Source: Caulobacter sp.
GTDB taxonomy: Bacteria > Pseudomonadota > Alphaproteobacteria > Caulobacterales > Caulobacteraceae
NCBI GenBank assembly: GCA_030645575.1
Contig: JAUSMJ010000006.1
Coordinates: 1 to 56,587 of the forward strand
Direction: 5' to 3'
DNA: 56,587 nt
Shown: piece after piece, positions 48,907 to 56,189 of the stretch
Position numbering within the stretch: the first letter of the stretch is position 1
Layout: every line of letters begins with the position of its first letter
Position numbers and translations under genes: made by a program
Notes under the pieces: model-generated
Database searches by the model: none
What the model was told of the DNA's origin: nothing
Seen by the model: only the letters and a program-made list of their open reading frames with translations

Positions 48907-49528
48907 CGGCTTCGGCCAGACCCTCCACCATCGCAAAGCCCTGCGCGCCCGAACCGATGAGGTCGGGCGCTGTTCGTATGTTGACGCCCCCCAGGGCGTA
49001 GACGGGCAGCGGCGCGGCCGCCACGAGCGCCGTGAAGGCCGCCGGGCCCATCGCCGGGCCCGCTGAGGGGCTGTGGCTGGCGAACACGGCCGAGACCAGG
49101 GCGGCGTCGCAGCCGGCGGTCTTCGCCGCCACGGTGGCGACCAGGTCGTGGGCGGCGGCGGTGAGGATCCAGTCCGGATGGGCCGCCCTGAGCGCCCGGC
49201 CGTCCGCGACGGACCGCTGCGGCAGGTGCAGGCCGTCCGCGCCGCAGGCCCGCGCCAGCGCCGCGTCGGCCCCGATCAGCAGGACCAGGCCCCGCTCGAC
49301 GGCGATCGCCTTCAACGCACGGGCCTGGTCGAGGGCGTCGGCCGCGCCGAAGGCCCGGTAGACGACGCCGGCGCTGGCCGGCAGGCGCGCCGCCACGGCT
49401 CGCGGATCGGGCGTCCGGACCGGGTCGGTGACGAACAGCAGACGTGGCAGGGGCTTTTCGCTGGCGAAACGCGGTCGTAAGGACGCGGCGAGGCCCGCCA
49501 GTCGCTGGAGATCGTCGCTTGCCGTCAT
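48896..49528 (-). CDS. ThiE/TenI-like thiamine phosphate synthase family protein
   Basis: A 210-residue TIM-barrel protein. GADGLHLPQR (about residues 107-116) corresponds to the GADGVHLGQ motif, and ALGGVN near residue 175 to the phosphate-binding loop. The N-terminal LLFVTDPVRTP replaces the usual LYLVTD. Weak conservation of the pyrophosphate site leaves open a TenI-like role rather than true ThiE. The start codon overlaps the divergent YggS-type gene start by 10 bases. Confidence 0.75.
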   Translation of the reverse strand: MTASDDLQRLAGLAASLRPRFASEKPLPRLLFVTDPVRTPDPRAVAARLPASAGVVYRAFGAADALDQARALKAIAVERGLVLLIGADAALARACGADGLHLPQRSVADGRALRAAHPDWILTAAAHDLVATVAAKTAGCDAALVSAVFASHSPSAGPAMGPAAFTALVAAAPLPVYALGGVNIRTAPDLIGSGAQGFAMVEGLAEAVRT

Positions 49529-50184
49529 CCGAAATCGCCGCCGTGCGCCTCGCCGTCCTGGATCGCATCGCCGCCGCGGCCCGGGACGCCGGCCGCGCGC
49601 CCGGGGATGTGACTCTGGTCGCCGTGTCCAAGCAACAGCCCGATGAGCGGATCGACGCCATGCTGGCCGCCGGGCAGCGGGTTTTCGGCGAAAATCGCGT
49701 GCAGGAGGCCCTGCAACGCTGGAGCGGCCGGCGGGCCGGCGTCGAACTGCGCCTGATCGGGCCGCTCCAGACCAACAAGGCGCCCGAGGCGGTGGCGCTG
49801 TTCGACGTGATCGAGACCATCGACCGCGAAAAGCTGGCCCGCGCCCTGGCCGGGGAGATGGCCCGAACGGGCCGTTCGCCCAGGCTCTATGTGCAGGTCA
49901 ACACCGGCGAGGAGCCGCAGAAGGCCGGCGTGGCGCCGGGCGAGGCCGACGCCTTCATCGCCCGCTGCCGCGACCTGGGCCTGGCCCCCGAGGGCCTGAT
50001 GTGCATCCCGCCCGACAGCGCCCCGCCAGAGGACCATTTCGCCCTGCTGGCGCGCATCGCCGCCCGCAACGGCCTGTCGAAGCTGTCGATGGGCATGAGC
50101 GCGGACTATGAAACAGCCGTGCGGCTGGGGGCCACCAGCGTGCGGGTCGGTTCGGCCCTGTTTGGCGGTCGTACGCCTCGCTGA
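49519..50184 (+). CDS. YggS-family pyridoxal phosphate homeostasis protein
   Basis: A 221-residue PLP-binding single-domain barrel of the YggS/PLPBP group. VTLVAVSKQQP (about residues 30-40) carries the PLP lysine, GENRVQEA follows, and the C-terminus has LSMGMSADYETAVRLGATSVRVGSALFG, with phosphate-binding residues. Such proteins buffer free PLP. The TTG at 49519 is chosen because GGAG lies about 9 bases upstream and the length fits; a GTG at 49543 is the alternative. It overlaps the divergent ThiE-like start. Confidence 0.87.
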   Translation: MPSSEIAAVRLAVLDRIAAAARDAGRAPGDVTLVAVSKQQPDERIDAMLAAGQRVFGENRVQEALQRWSGRRAGVELRLIGPLQTNKAPEAVALFDVIETIDREKLARALAGEMARTGRSPRLYVQVNTGEEPQKAGVAPGEADAFIARCRDLGLAPEGLMCIPPDSAPPEDHFALLARIAARNGLSKLSMGMSADYETAVRLGATSVRVGSALFGGRTPR

Positions 50185-50275
50185 GCCTCGCGCTGGCCCT
50201 TGCCGATCCCTATCTATGGCGGGAAATGCCCTGCAGTGGTTGGCCTGGGGGGCCGAACCGGTGCATGGTCGCTTC

Positions 50276-50962
50276 ATGGTGCAACGAAAGACTCTCCTGA
50301 TCGTCGATGACGACGCCGATCTGCGCGGGGCCCTGGCCGAGCAGCTTCAACTCCACGAGGAGTTCGCCGTCGTCCAGGCCGAGACCGCCGGCGAGGGCGC
50401 CCGGCTCGGCAGGGAAGCCCGGCCCGACCTGATCCTGCTGGACGTCGATCTGCCGGACATGGACGGCCGCGAGGCCTGCCGGCTGATGCGCAAGGGCGGG
50501 GTGACCAGTCCGATCATCATGCTGACCGCCGCGGCCAGCGACGCCGACACCATCCTGGGCCTCGATTCCGGGGCCAACGGCTATCTGACCAAGCCCTTCC
50601 GCTTTGGCGTGCTGCTGGCCCACATCCGCAGCCAGCTGCGCAGCCACGAAGCGTCCGAGGACGCGGTTTTCCGCATCGGCCCCTACGAATTCCGCCCGGC
50701 CTCAAAGCTGCTGGTCGATGACAAGGGCAAGAAGGTCCGGCTGACCGAGAAGGAAACCAATATCCTCAAATACCTCTACCGGACGGGATCCAAGGCGGTC
50801 ACGCGCGAGGAGCTGCTGACCGAGGTCTGGGGCTACAACGCCGGCGTCACCACCCACACGCTGGAGACCCATGTCTATAGGCTGAGGCAGAAGATCGAGC
50901 CTGACCCCGCCAACGCCCGGCTGCTGCTGACCGAGGCGGGGGGCTACCGGCTGCAGCCCTAG
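50276..50962 (+). CDS. cenR: Response regulator CenR (OmpR family)
   Basis: A 228-residue OmpR/PhoB-type regulator. The receiver domain has LIVDDDADLRGAL (about residues 8-20), phosphoacceptor Asp at about 56 in LLDVDLPDMDG, TAA near 85, and TKPFRFGVLL with the conserved Lys. The winged-helix domain (about 130-228) has VRLTEKETNILKYLYRTGSKAVTREELL-type sequence ending RLLLTEAGGYRLQP. Close resemblance, and its place a few genes from ntrZ, match CenR, the essential envelope regulator of Caulobacter. The cognate kinase is not here. Its stop overlaps the xth stop. Confidence 0.8.
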   Translation: MVQRKTLLIVDDDADLRGALAEQLQLHEEFAVVQAETAGEGARLGREARPDLILLDVDLPDMDGREACRLMRKGGVTSPIIMLTAAASDADTILGLDSGANGYLTKPFRFGVLLAHIRSQLRSHEASEDAVFRIGPYEFRPASKLLVDDKGKKVRLTEKETNILKYLYRTGSKAVTREELLTEVWGYNAGVTTHTLETHVYRLRQKIEPDPANARLLLTEAGGYRLQP

Positions 50963-51765
50963 ACGTTGAAGTCCGCCGTCACCGGGGCGTGGTCGCTGGG
51001 CTTGTCCCAGCCGCGCACGTCGTCGTGGATGCGGGCCTGGGCCTTGCCGGTGGCGAAGGCGGCCTCGCGCAGGCCCGGCGTGACCAGGATGTGGTCCAGC
51101 AGCAGGCCGCGGTTCGACTGGCGGAAGTCGGCGGCGCGATAGCTCCACCAGCTGGCCAGCTTCTCCGGCTCCGGCGTCGCCTCGCGCATCAGGTTGATGA
51201 AGCCGAGCGACGCCTGCAGGGCGCGGAACGCCTCGATCTCGACCGGCGTGTGGCTGACGATCTTCGACATGTAGCGGTGGTTCCAGACGTCGAACTCGCC
51301 GGGGGCCACATTGAGGTCGCCGGTGACGACCAGCGGGGCCTTCGGATCGCGCTTTTTCATCTCGGCGGTCAGCCGGGCGAAGAAGTCGAGCTTGTGGGCG
51401 AACTTGGGGTTCACCGCCGTGTCGGGCGTATCGCCGCCGGCGGGGATGTAGAAGTTCTGGATCTCGATGCCGGCGACCACCGCGCCGACGCAGCGGGCGT
51501 GTCCCTCGCGGCAGACGTCCAGCGGCGGCGCGTCCTCGATCGGCAGACGCGAGGCGATGGCCACGCCGTGCCAGCCCTTCTGGCCGGCGATGCGGAAGTG
51601 GCGGAAGCCCAGCGCCTCGAACATCTCCTTCGGAAACTCGCCCGTCTGGCACTTGATCTCCTGCAGGGCGAGGACGTCGGGGGCGATCTCATCGACCATC
51701 CGGCCGATGAGATCGCCGCGCGGGCGGACGGAGTTGATGTTCCAGGTGGCGAGGCGCAGGCGCAT
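50959..51765 (-). CDS. xth: Exodeoxyribonuclease III (XthA)
   Basis: A 268-residue Mg-dependent AP endonuclease/3'-5' exonuclease. Visible catalytic motifs: TWNINSVR (about residues 7-14), LQEIKC (Glu about 39), VVTGDLNVAP (Asp/Asn about 150), WWSYR, LLDHILVT, and the catalytic KPSDHAPV near the C-terminus. Its ATG at 51765 begins MRLRLATWNIN; an earlier in-frame start 55 codons upstream runs through a terminator hairpin and is rejected. Convergent with cenR, 4 bases shared. Confidence 0.94.
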   Translation of the reverse strand: MRLRLATWNINSVRPRGDLIGRMVDEIAPDVLALQEIKCQTGEFPKEMFEALGFRHFRIAGQKGWHGVAIASRLPIEDAPPLDVCREGHARCVGAVVAGIEIQNFYIPAGGDTPDTAVNPKFAHKLDFFARLTAEMKKRDPKAPLVVTGDLNVAPGEFDVWNHRYMSKIVSHTPVEIEAFRALQASLGFINLMREATPEPEKLASWWSYRAADFRQSNRGLLLDHILVTPGLREAAFATGKAQARIHDDVRGWDKPSDHAPVTADFNV

Positions 51766-52082
51766 GCGATCCAGATAACCTGTTTCCGGCGCCGAATCCC
51801 GAGAGGGATTCGGCCACTCTAAAGTGGCGACCACACGGGCGGCGAAACCGGCCTCCACTTTCGCCTGTGTGCTCGCAAAGAAAACGCCCGGACGCAATGA
51901 AGCGTCCGGGCGTGAAAAGTTGTTTCTCATGCCGCGGCCGGGAGGGGATAGGTTCCGGCACGGTATCTCACGGGTGCGCGAGGTCGGGCGCGCAATCCAT
52001 GAGTGGCATTATCGCAACGTATGACGGGAAACGTCAATCGAGAATCGCATCAAGGTTGCCTGTTGCGAATGTGTCACAATCC
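51766..52082. other. xth-lolA intergenic region
   Basis: 317 bases. Besides the lolA terminator (51884-51913) it holds a small stem TGACG (52022-52026) with CGTCA (52032-52036) just beyond the lolA stop. An xth promoter is expected between 51766 and 51880, but no clear -35/-10 pair is visible. No convincing gene. Confidence 0.6.
51876..51913 (-). terminator. Intrinsic terminator of the lolA transcript
   Basis: A 12-bp stem: ACGCCCGGACGC (51884-51895) and GCGTCCGGGCGT (51902-51913) with a 6-base loop. Read on the minus strand it is followed by TTTCTTTG. It lies about 170 bases beyond the lolA stop and 120 bases before xth, separating the two. Confidence 0.85.
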
Positions 52083-52697
52083 CTAACGGCGCGTCGGTTG
52101 CTGGGGGTAGGGCGCGCGGAACAGGCCCGGGTCCAGGTCGCCGGCCCGCACCAGGCTGGTCAGCCGCACCTGGGTGACGGCGTTGCGCGCGTCGGTGATC
52201 TTCCAGCCCAGCAGCTGCACGGGGCTGTCGCCGAAGGTCAGGACGATCTGGCCGCGGGTCTTGCCGACCCGGTCCTGGGCGGTGATCTCGAAACCGTCGG
52301 TCAGCCGCGTGACCCGGCTGACGGCCACGCCCCGGTCGAGGCGGATCTCGTCGGCGAGAAACAGTTTCAGCGGCGTCTGGCTGAGGAAGTAGCGGTTGAC
52401 CGTCTTCAGCCGCTTGTCGGCCACCGAGACCACCTTGCCGTCGGACACCACCAGCAGGCTCGAGGGCGCGTCGTATTCGAAGCGGGCCCGGCCCGGCCGC
52501 TGCAGATAGAGCACGCCCTGGGTCACCGAGCCGCGCGGATCGGTCTGGACGAAACGGCCGCGCGCCGTCGGCAGGCCCTGCAGATAGGCCACGGCCCTGT
52601 CGACCAGCGCCTGGTCGGCGGCGGGCAGGGCAAGCGCGGGGCCCGCCAGCATCAGGGCGGGGGCGGCAAGCAGAAGGGCGCGGCGGGTGGTGTCCAT
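52083..52697 (-). CDS. lolA: Outer-membrane lipoprotein carrier LolA-like protein
   Basis: A 204-residue periplasmic protein with a signal peptide (MDTTRRALLLAAPALMLAGPALA). The LolA fold is suggested by YLQGLPTARGRFVQTDPRG (about residues 38-56), GVLYLQRPGRARFEYDAPSSLLVVSDGK and the strand pair at VTQVRLTSL. It would carry lipoproteins across the periplasm. The first codons carry arginines, a possible weak Tat-like feature. It follows ftsK by 31 bases, as in the common ftsK-lolA arrangement. Confidence 0.85.
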   Translation of the reverse strand: MDTTRRALLLAAPALMLAGPALALPAADQALVDRAVAYLQGLPTARGRFVQTDPRGSVTQGVLYLQRPGRARFEYDAPSSLLVVSDGKVVSVADKRLKTVNRYFLSQTPLKLFLADEIRLDRGVAVSRVTRLTDGFEITAQDRVGKTRGQIVLTFGDSPVQLLGWKITDARNAVTQVRLTSLVRAGDLDPGLFRAPYPQQPTRR

Positions 52698-52728
52698 GAA
52701 ACTCGTCTAACAGCTCCCGGCGGCGAAT

Positions 52729-55119
52729 CTAGGGCGGAGGCCCGACCAGAATCTCGCGCTTGCCGGCGTGGTTGGCGGGACCAACAACCCCCTCCTGCTC
52801 CATCCGTTCCATCAGCGAGGCGGCGCGGTTGTAGCCGATCTGCAGCCGGCGCTGGATGTAGCTGGTCGAGGCCTTGCCGTCGCGCGTGACCACGGCCACG
52901 GCGCGGTCGTACAGACCGCCGTCGCCGCCGCCGTTCTCGTCGCCGAACGCCAGCCCGCCCTGGCCCTCGTCATCCTCGTCCCCGCCGGCGGTGACCTCGT
53001 CGAGGTACTGCGGCTGGCCCTGCTCGCGCAGGAACTTGGCCACGGCGGCGACTTCCTCGTCGGCCACGAACGGCCCGTGCAGGCGCGTCAGTCGGCCGCC
53101 AGAGCCGCCGGCCATGTAGAGCATGTCGCCCTGGCCCAGCAGCTGCTCGGCGCCCTGCTCGCCCAGGATGGTCCGGCTGTCGATGCGCGAGGTGACCTGG
53201 AAGCTGATGCGGGTCGGGAAGTTGGCCTTGATCGTGCCGGTGATCACGTCGACCGACGGCCGCTGGGTGGCCATGATCAGGTGGATGCCGGCGGCGCGGG
53301 CCATCTGGGCCAGCCGCTGCACGGCGCCCTCGATATCCTTGCCGGCGACCATCATCAGGTCGGCCACCTCGTCGATGACCACCACCAGATAGGGCATGTG
53401 CTCGGGACGGATCTTCTCGCTCTCGAAGATCGGCCGGCCGTTCTCGTCGAACCCCGTCTGAACCGTTCGCTCGAAGTGCTCGCCCTTGTCGATCGCCTCC
53501 TTGGCCCGCTCGTTGTAGGCGGCGATGCCGCGCACGCCGATCTTGGCCATGCGGCGATAGCGGTCCTCCATCTCGCGCACCGTCCACTTCAGGGCGACGA
53601 TGGCCTTCTTGGAGTCGGTCACCACCGGCGCCAGCAGATGCGGGATGCCGTCATAGACGCTGAGCTCGAGCATCTTGGGGTCGATCATGATGAACCGGCA
53701 TTGCTCGGGCGGCAGGCGGTAGAGGATCGACAGGATCATGGCGTTGACCCCGACCGACTTGCCCGAGCCGGTGGTCCCGGCGATCAGCAGGTGGGGCATC
53801 TTGGCCAGGTCGGCGATGTAGGGCTCGCCGCCGATCGTCTCGCCCAGGGCCATCGGCAGGGTCTGGGACTGTTTCTCGTAGTCGGCGCTGGCCAGCAGGT
53901 CGCGCAGATAGACCGTCTCGCGCTTGGTGTTGGGCAGCTCCAGCGCGATGGCGTTGCGGCCCTGGACCACCGAGACGCGGCAGGCGGCCACGCCCATCGA
54001 GCGGGAGATATCGTCGGCCAGGGCGACCACGCGGGCGTGCTTCACGCCGGGCGCCGGGACCAGCTCATACAGGGTCACGACCGGGCCCGGCCGGATCTGG
54101 TCGATGGCCCCGCGCACGCCGAACTCGGCCAGCACGCTCTCCAGCAGCCGGGCGTTCTGGCGCAGGCCCTCCTCGTCGAAGTTGGCGCCGCGCGGCTTGG
54201 GCTTGGCCAGCATGGCCAGTTCGGGCAGGGCGAAACCGCCGGGCTGGACGAAGTCGAAGGTCTTCTGCTGCTCGCGCACCTCGCGGCCGCTGGTCTTGGG
54301 CAGGGTCTTGGGCGGCTTGATCGCGGGCTCGCCATCGGCGGTCCGGGGGGCGGGCGGCTGGATCGCCGTCCGGGCCGGCGCGGCGCCGCTGTCGGCGGCG
54401 GTCGGGGCCTTGGCCGCGCGTTCGGCCCGGCGGCGCACGGCCGGCGCCTGTGTCGGAGCGGGGGCGGGCGCCGGCTGGCGGCGGGTGTGGTCAAGCAGCC
54501 GCTCCAGGGCCCCGCCGGCGGCGTCGGCCATGCGCGCGCGGCTCGCGCCCAGGGCGGCGGCCAGCCCCGCCAGGCCCAGGCCCAGCAACAGCAGGCCGGC
54601 GATGATCCGGGCGCCGGGAATATGGGCGAAGCCAAACAGGCCCGAGACCAGGCCCAGCAGGGTGTCGCCCCAGAAGCCGCCGAGGCCGCCGGCCAGCGCC
54701 CAGCTTCGCGGCGGCGTCGGCCCCGACAGGGCGCCGGCCAGGGCGAACACGGCCAGCAGGCCAAGCGTCGCGCGCAGCCGCATCGGGCCGCGCGCCGCCC
54801 CGGGGTCCTGCTCGACCACCCGTGTCAGGCCGAACACGATCATTAGCAGCGCCAGGCCCCAGGCCGCCAGACCCAGTGACTGCAGGCCGATATCGGCGAT
54901 CAGCGCCCCGGCCCCGCCCAGCAGGTTGGTGGCCGGCGCGGCGGTGGCCGCGTTCAGGCTCGGATCGGCGGAATTCCAGCTGGCGAAGGCGGCGATCAGG
55001 GCCGCGCCGAAGGCCGCGACGATGCCGCCGCGCAGGCGCACGGCCAGCGGCCGCGACCAGGCCCAGTGGCCCAGTTCCAGCGCCATCTCCAGCCCCGACC
55101 GTCGCATCGCCCGCGCCAT
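52729..55119 (-). CDS. ftsK: DNA translocase FtsK
   Basis: A 796-residue septal motor. The N-terminal part has four hydrophobic segments (about residues 30-190), then a Pro/Ala-rich linker (about 210-290). The alpha/beta motor carries Walker A IAGTTGSGKSVGVNAM (about 440-455), Walker B VVVIDEVADLMM, and GIHLIMATQRPSVDVITG. The gamma domain ends YIQRRLQIGYNRAASLMERMEQEGVVGPA. It pumps the terminus through the septum. ATG at 55119 is chosen because the membrane domain starts there; longer readings cross REP DNA. A near-CtrA box lies 45 bases upstream. Confidence 0.96.
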   Translation of the reverse strand: MARAMRRSGLEMALELGHWAWSRPLAVRLRGGIVAAFGAALIAAFASWNSADPSLNAATAAPATNLLGGAGALIADIGLQSLGLAAWGLALLMIVFGLTRVVEQDPGAARGPMRLRATLGLLAVFALAGALSGPTPPRSWALAGGLGGFWGDTLLGLVSGLFGFAHIPGARIIAGLLLLGLGLAGLAAALGASRARMADAAGGALERLLDHTRRQPAPAPAPTQAPAVRRRAERAAKAPTAADSGAAPARTAIQPPAPRTADGEPAIKPPKTLPKTSGREVREQQKTFDFVQPGGFALPELAMLAKPKPRGANFDEEGLRQNARLLESVLAEFGVRGAIDQIRPGPVVTLYELVPAPGVKHARVVALADDISRSMGVAACRVSVVQGRNAIALELPNTKRETVYLRDLLASADYEKQSQTLPMALGETIGGEPYIADLAKMPHLLIAGTTGSGKSVGVNAMILSILYRLPPEQCRFIMIDPKMLELSVYDGIPHLLAPVVTDSKKAIVALKWTVREMEDRYRRMAKIGVRGIAAYNERAKEAIDKGEHFERTVQTGFDENGRPIFESEKIRPEHMPYLVVVIDEVADLMMVAGKDIEGAVQRLAQMARAAGIHLIMATQRPSVDVITGTIKANFPTRISFQVTSRIDSRTILGEQGAEQLLGQGDMLYMAGGSGGRLTRLHGPFVADEEVAAVAKFLREQGQPQYLDEVTAGGDEDDEGQGGLAFGDENGGGDGGLYDRAVAVVTRDGKASTSYIQRRLQIGYNRAASLMERMEQEGVVGPANHAGKREILVGPPP

Positions 55120-55163
55120 CCGCGCCCCCGTTTTCGTGACCGCCCGTTGTGGGGCCGGGAGGG

Positions 55164-55178
55164 TTAAGGGGCGTTTAC
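55164..55178. promoter_or_regulatory. Near-match CtrA box upstream of ftsK
   Basis: TTAA-GGGGCGT-TTAC: the correct 7-base spacing with one mismatch in the second half. It is 45 bases before the ftsK start. It is weaker than the origin boxes. Confidence 0.35.
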
Positions 55179-55243
55179 TTTGAGGGTGACGGAACGCCGC
55201 GATTGTCCCGGGTGTCGCTGGGGGTGGCGTTTCAACAATCTCC

Positions 55244-55355
55244 GTCATCGTCGGACGTGTTCCGACGACCCAGGAACGCCAACGCTGGCGGGTGAGGCGA
55301 GGAAGTTGCCCGCCGGCGCCGTGCGTATGGGTCGTCGGAACACGTCCGACAATGA
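55244..55355. repeat. REP-like palindrome pair
   Basis: The left unit begins GTCATCGTCGGACGTGTTCC and continues GACGACCCAGG. The right has GGGTCGTCGGAACACGTCCG and ends in AATGAC. The inner sequences are inverted near-copies. It shares the GTCATC...GACCC design of the pairs at 767 and 10111. Confidence 0.78.
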
Positions 55356-55730
55356 CGCAGGGGGCCGGGCGAACCCCCTTGTTCGTAAGCGGTTTCGCTA
55401 TCGTCGCCCGACCGGTCATCGGCGCATTCTACCCTCGACTGGAACGGCGATGCGTCGATTCCGATGGCCCGGATGCACGAGAGGGGCGGCTGTCTCGACA
55501 ATGTCTTCGTTCGTCCCGGGACTATACGTCCCGCGAGTCTCGCCCTCCCTGGGCGGACACGGAACGATGAGGGCCCGCCGGAACCAGCGGCGCATCCCTC
55601 ACCACCACCCTGCGGGTGGTCCCCCTCTCCCAAGTGGGAGAGGATATCCCTTGAACCCATGCGGGCCAGTGAGGGTCTCGGCATGGAATTTGGGAGAAAT
55701 GAAAGGGCCCAACCTGCCCCCTCCCCCCCG
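55356..55730. other. Gene-free stretch with short hairpins
   Basis: No convincing gene. Two hairpins stand out: ACCACCC/GGGTGGT (55604-55620) and CCTCTCCC-AAGT-GGGAGAGG (55624-55643). The latter is a palindrome type I recall as widespread in alphaproteobacterial intergenic DNA. The open frames here are short and lack coding character. Confidence 0.5.
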
Positions 55731-56089
55731 CTCATCCCCGCGAAGGCGGGGACCCAGGTTTTTTCACATCCAGTCGGCGTACAGATCCCGCCAACCGGGA
55801 TTGCTCCGCTCAATCAGCTCGATTTTCCAGGCCCGGTTCCACTTTTTCATCTGGCGCTCACGGCGAAACGCACCCTCGCGCGTGTCGAAGGCCTGATGCC
55901 AGACGAGCAGATGCACGCCGTATTTCTTCGTGAATCCAGCCCGGATGCCTTCGCGGTGCTCCCACGTGCGCCTGGACAGGTCATCGGTGGAGCCGATGTA
56001 GAGCGTGCCGTTGCGCCTGCTGGCCAGGATGTAAACGTAGAAGGCCATTGGAAAAAAGGCCTGGGTCCCCGCTTTCGCGGGGATGAGCG
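55731..56089. mobile_element. GIY-YIG gene bounded by inverted hairpin repeats (putative mini-element)
   Basis: About 28-bp repeats lie at 55731-55758 and inverted at 56059-56086; by eye they differ at one base. Each begins CTCATCCCCGCGAA from the outside and ends GCGGGGACCCAGG, and each forms a CCCCGC/GCGGGG hairpin. The inside edges are T6 (left) and A6 (right), touching the stop and nearly the start of the enclosed gene. The repeats resemble the REP-like units elsewhere in the window (GTCATC, stem, GGACCC). No target duplication is evident. Mobility is inferred from this symmetry. Confidence 0.55.
55764..56048 (-). CDS. Small GIY-YIG nuclease-domain protein
   Basis: A 94-residue single-domain protein of the GIY-YIG superfamily (UvrC/YhbQ-like). 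The GIY-equivalent is YVYIL (about residues 4-8) and the YIG-equivalent LYIGST (about 16-21); DLSRRTWEHR gives the catalytic Arg (about 26-27), and EGAFRRERQMKKW a conserved Glu (about 64). The C-terminal NPGWRDLYADWM closes the domain. Such genes are often present in several copies per genome. It ends in a T-tract joined to one flanking hairpin repeat, and the matching repeat lies 11 bases before its ATG. Confidence 0.88.
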   Translation of the reverse strand: MAFYVYILASRRNGTLYIGSTDDLSRRTWEHREGIRAGFTKKYGVHLLVWHQAFDTREGAFRRERQMKKWNRAWKIELIERSNPGWRDLYADWM

Positions 56090-56131
56090 GGATTTATTGC
56101 AATCTAACCGGGTATTGGTGGGCAACACAAG

Positions 56132-56161
56132 AAAAAGGGCGGCCCGTCACCGGAGCCGCCC
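56132..56161 (-). terminator. Intrinsic terminator of pnp
   Basis: GGGCGGC (56137-56143) pairs with GCCGCCC (56155-56161). On the minus strand the stem is followed by TTTTTC. It lies 28 bases after the pnp stop. Confidence 0.88.
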
Positions 56162-56189
56162 TCATTCAGTTCAGCGATAACCGAAAGGC

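Noticed and set aside
50959..51930. Longer xth reading starting at 51930
   Set aside because: The added 55 residues cross the lolA terminator hairpin and lack homology; the family start MRLRLATWNIN is at 51765.
55180..55896. Plus-strand open frame through the ftsK-GIY-YIG gap
   Set aside because: It is translated repeats and hairpins with no domain and no ribosome binding site.
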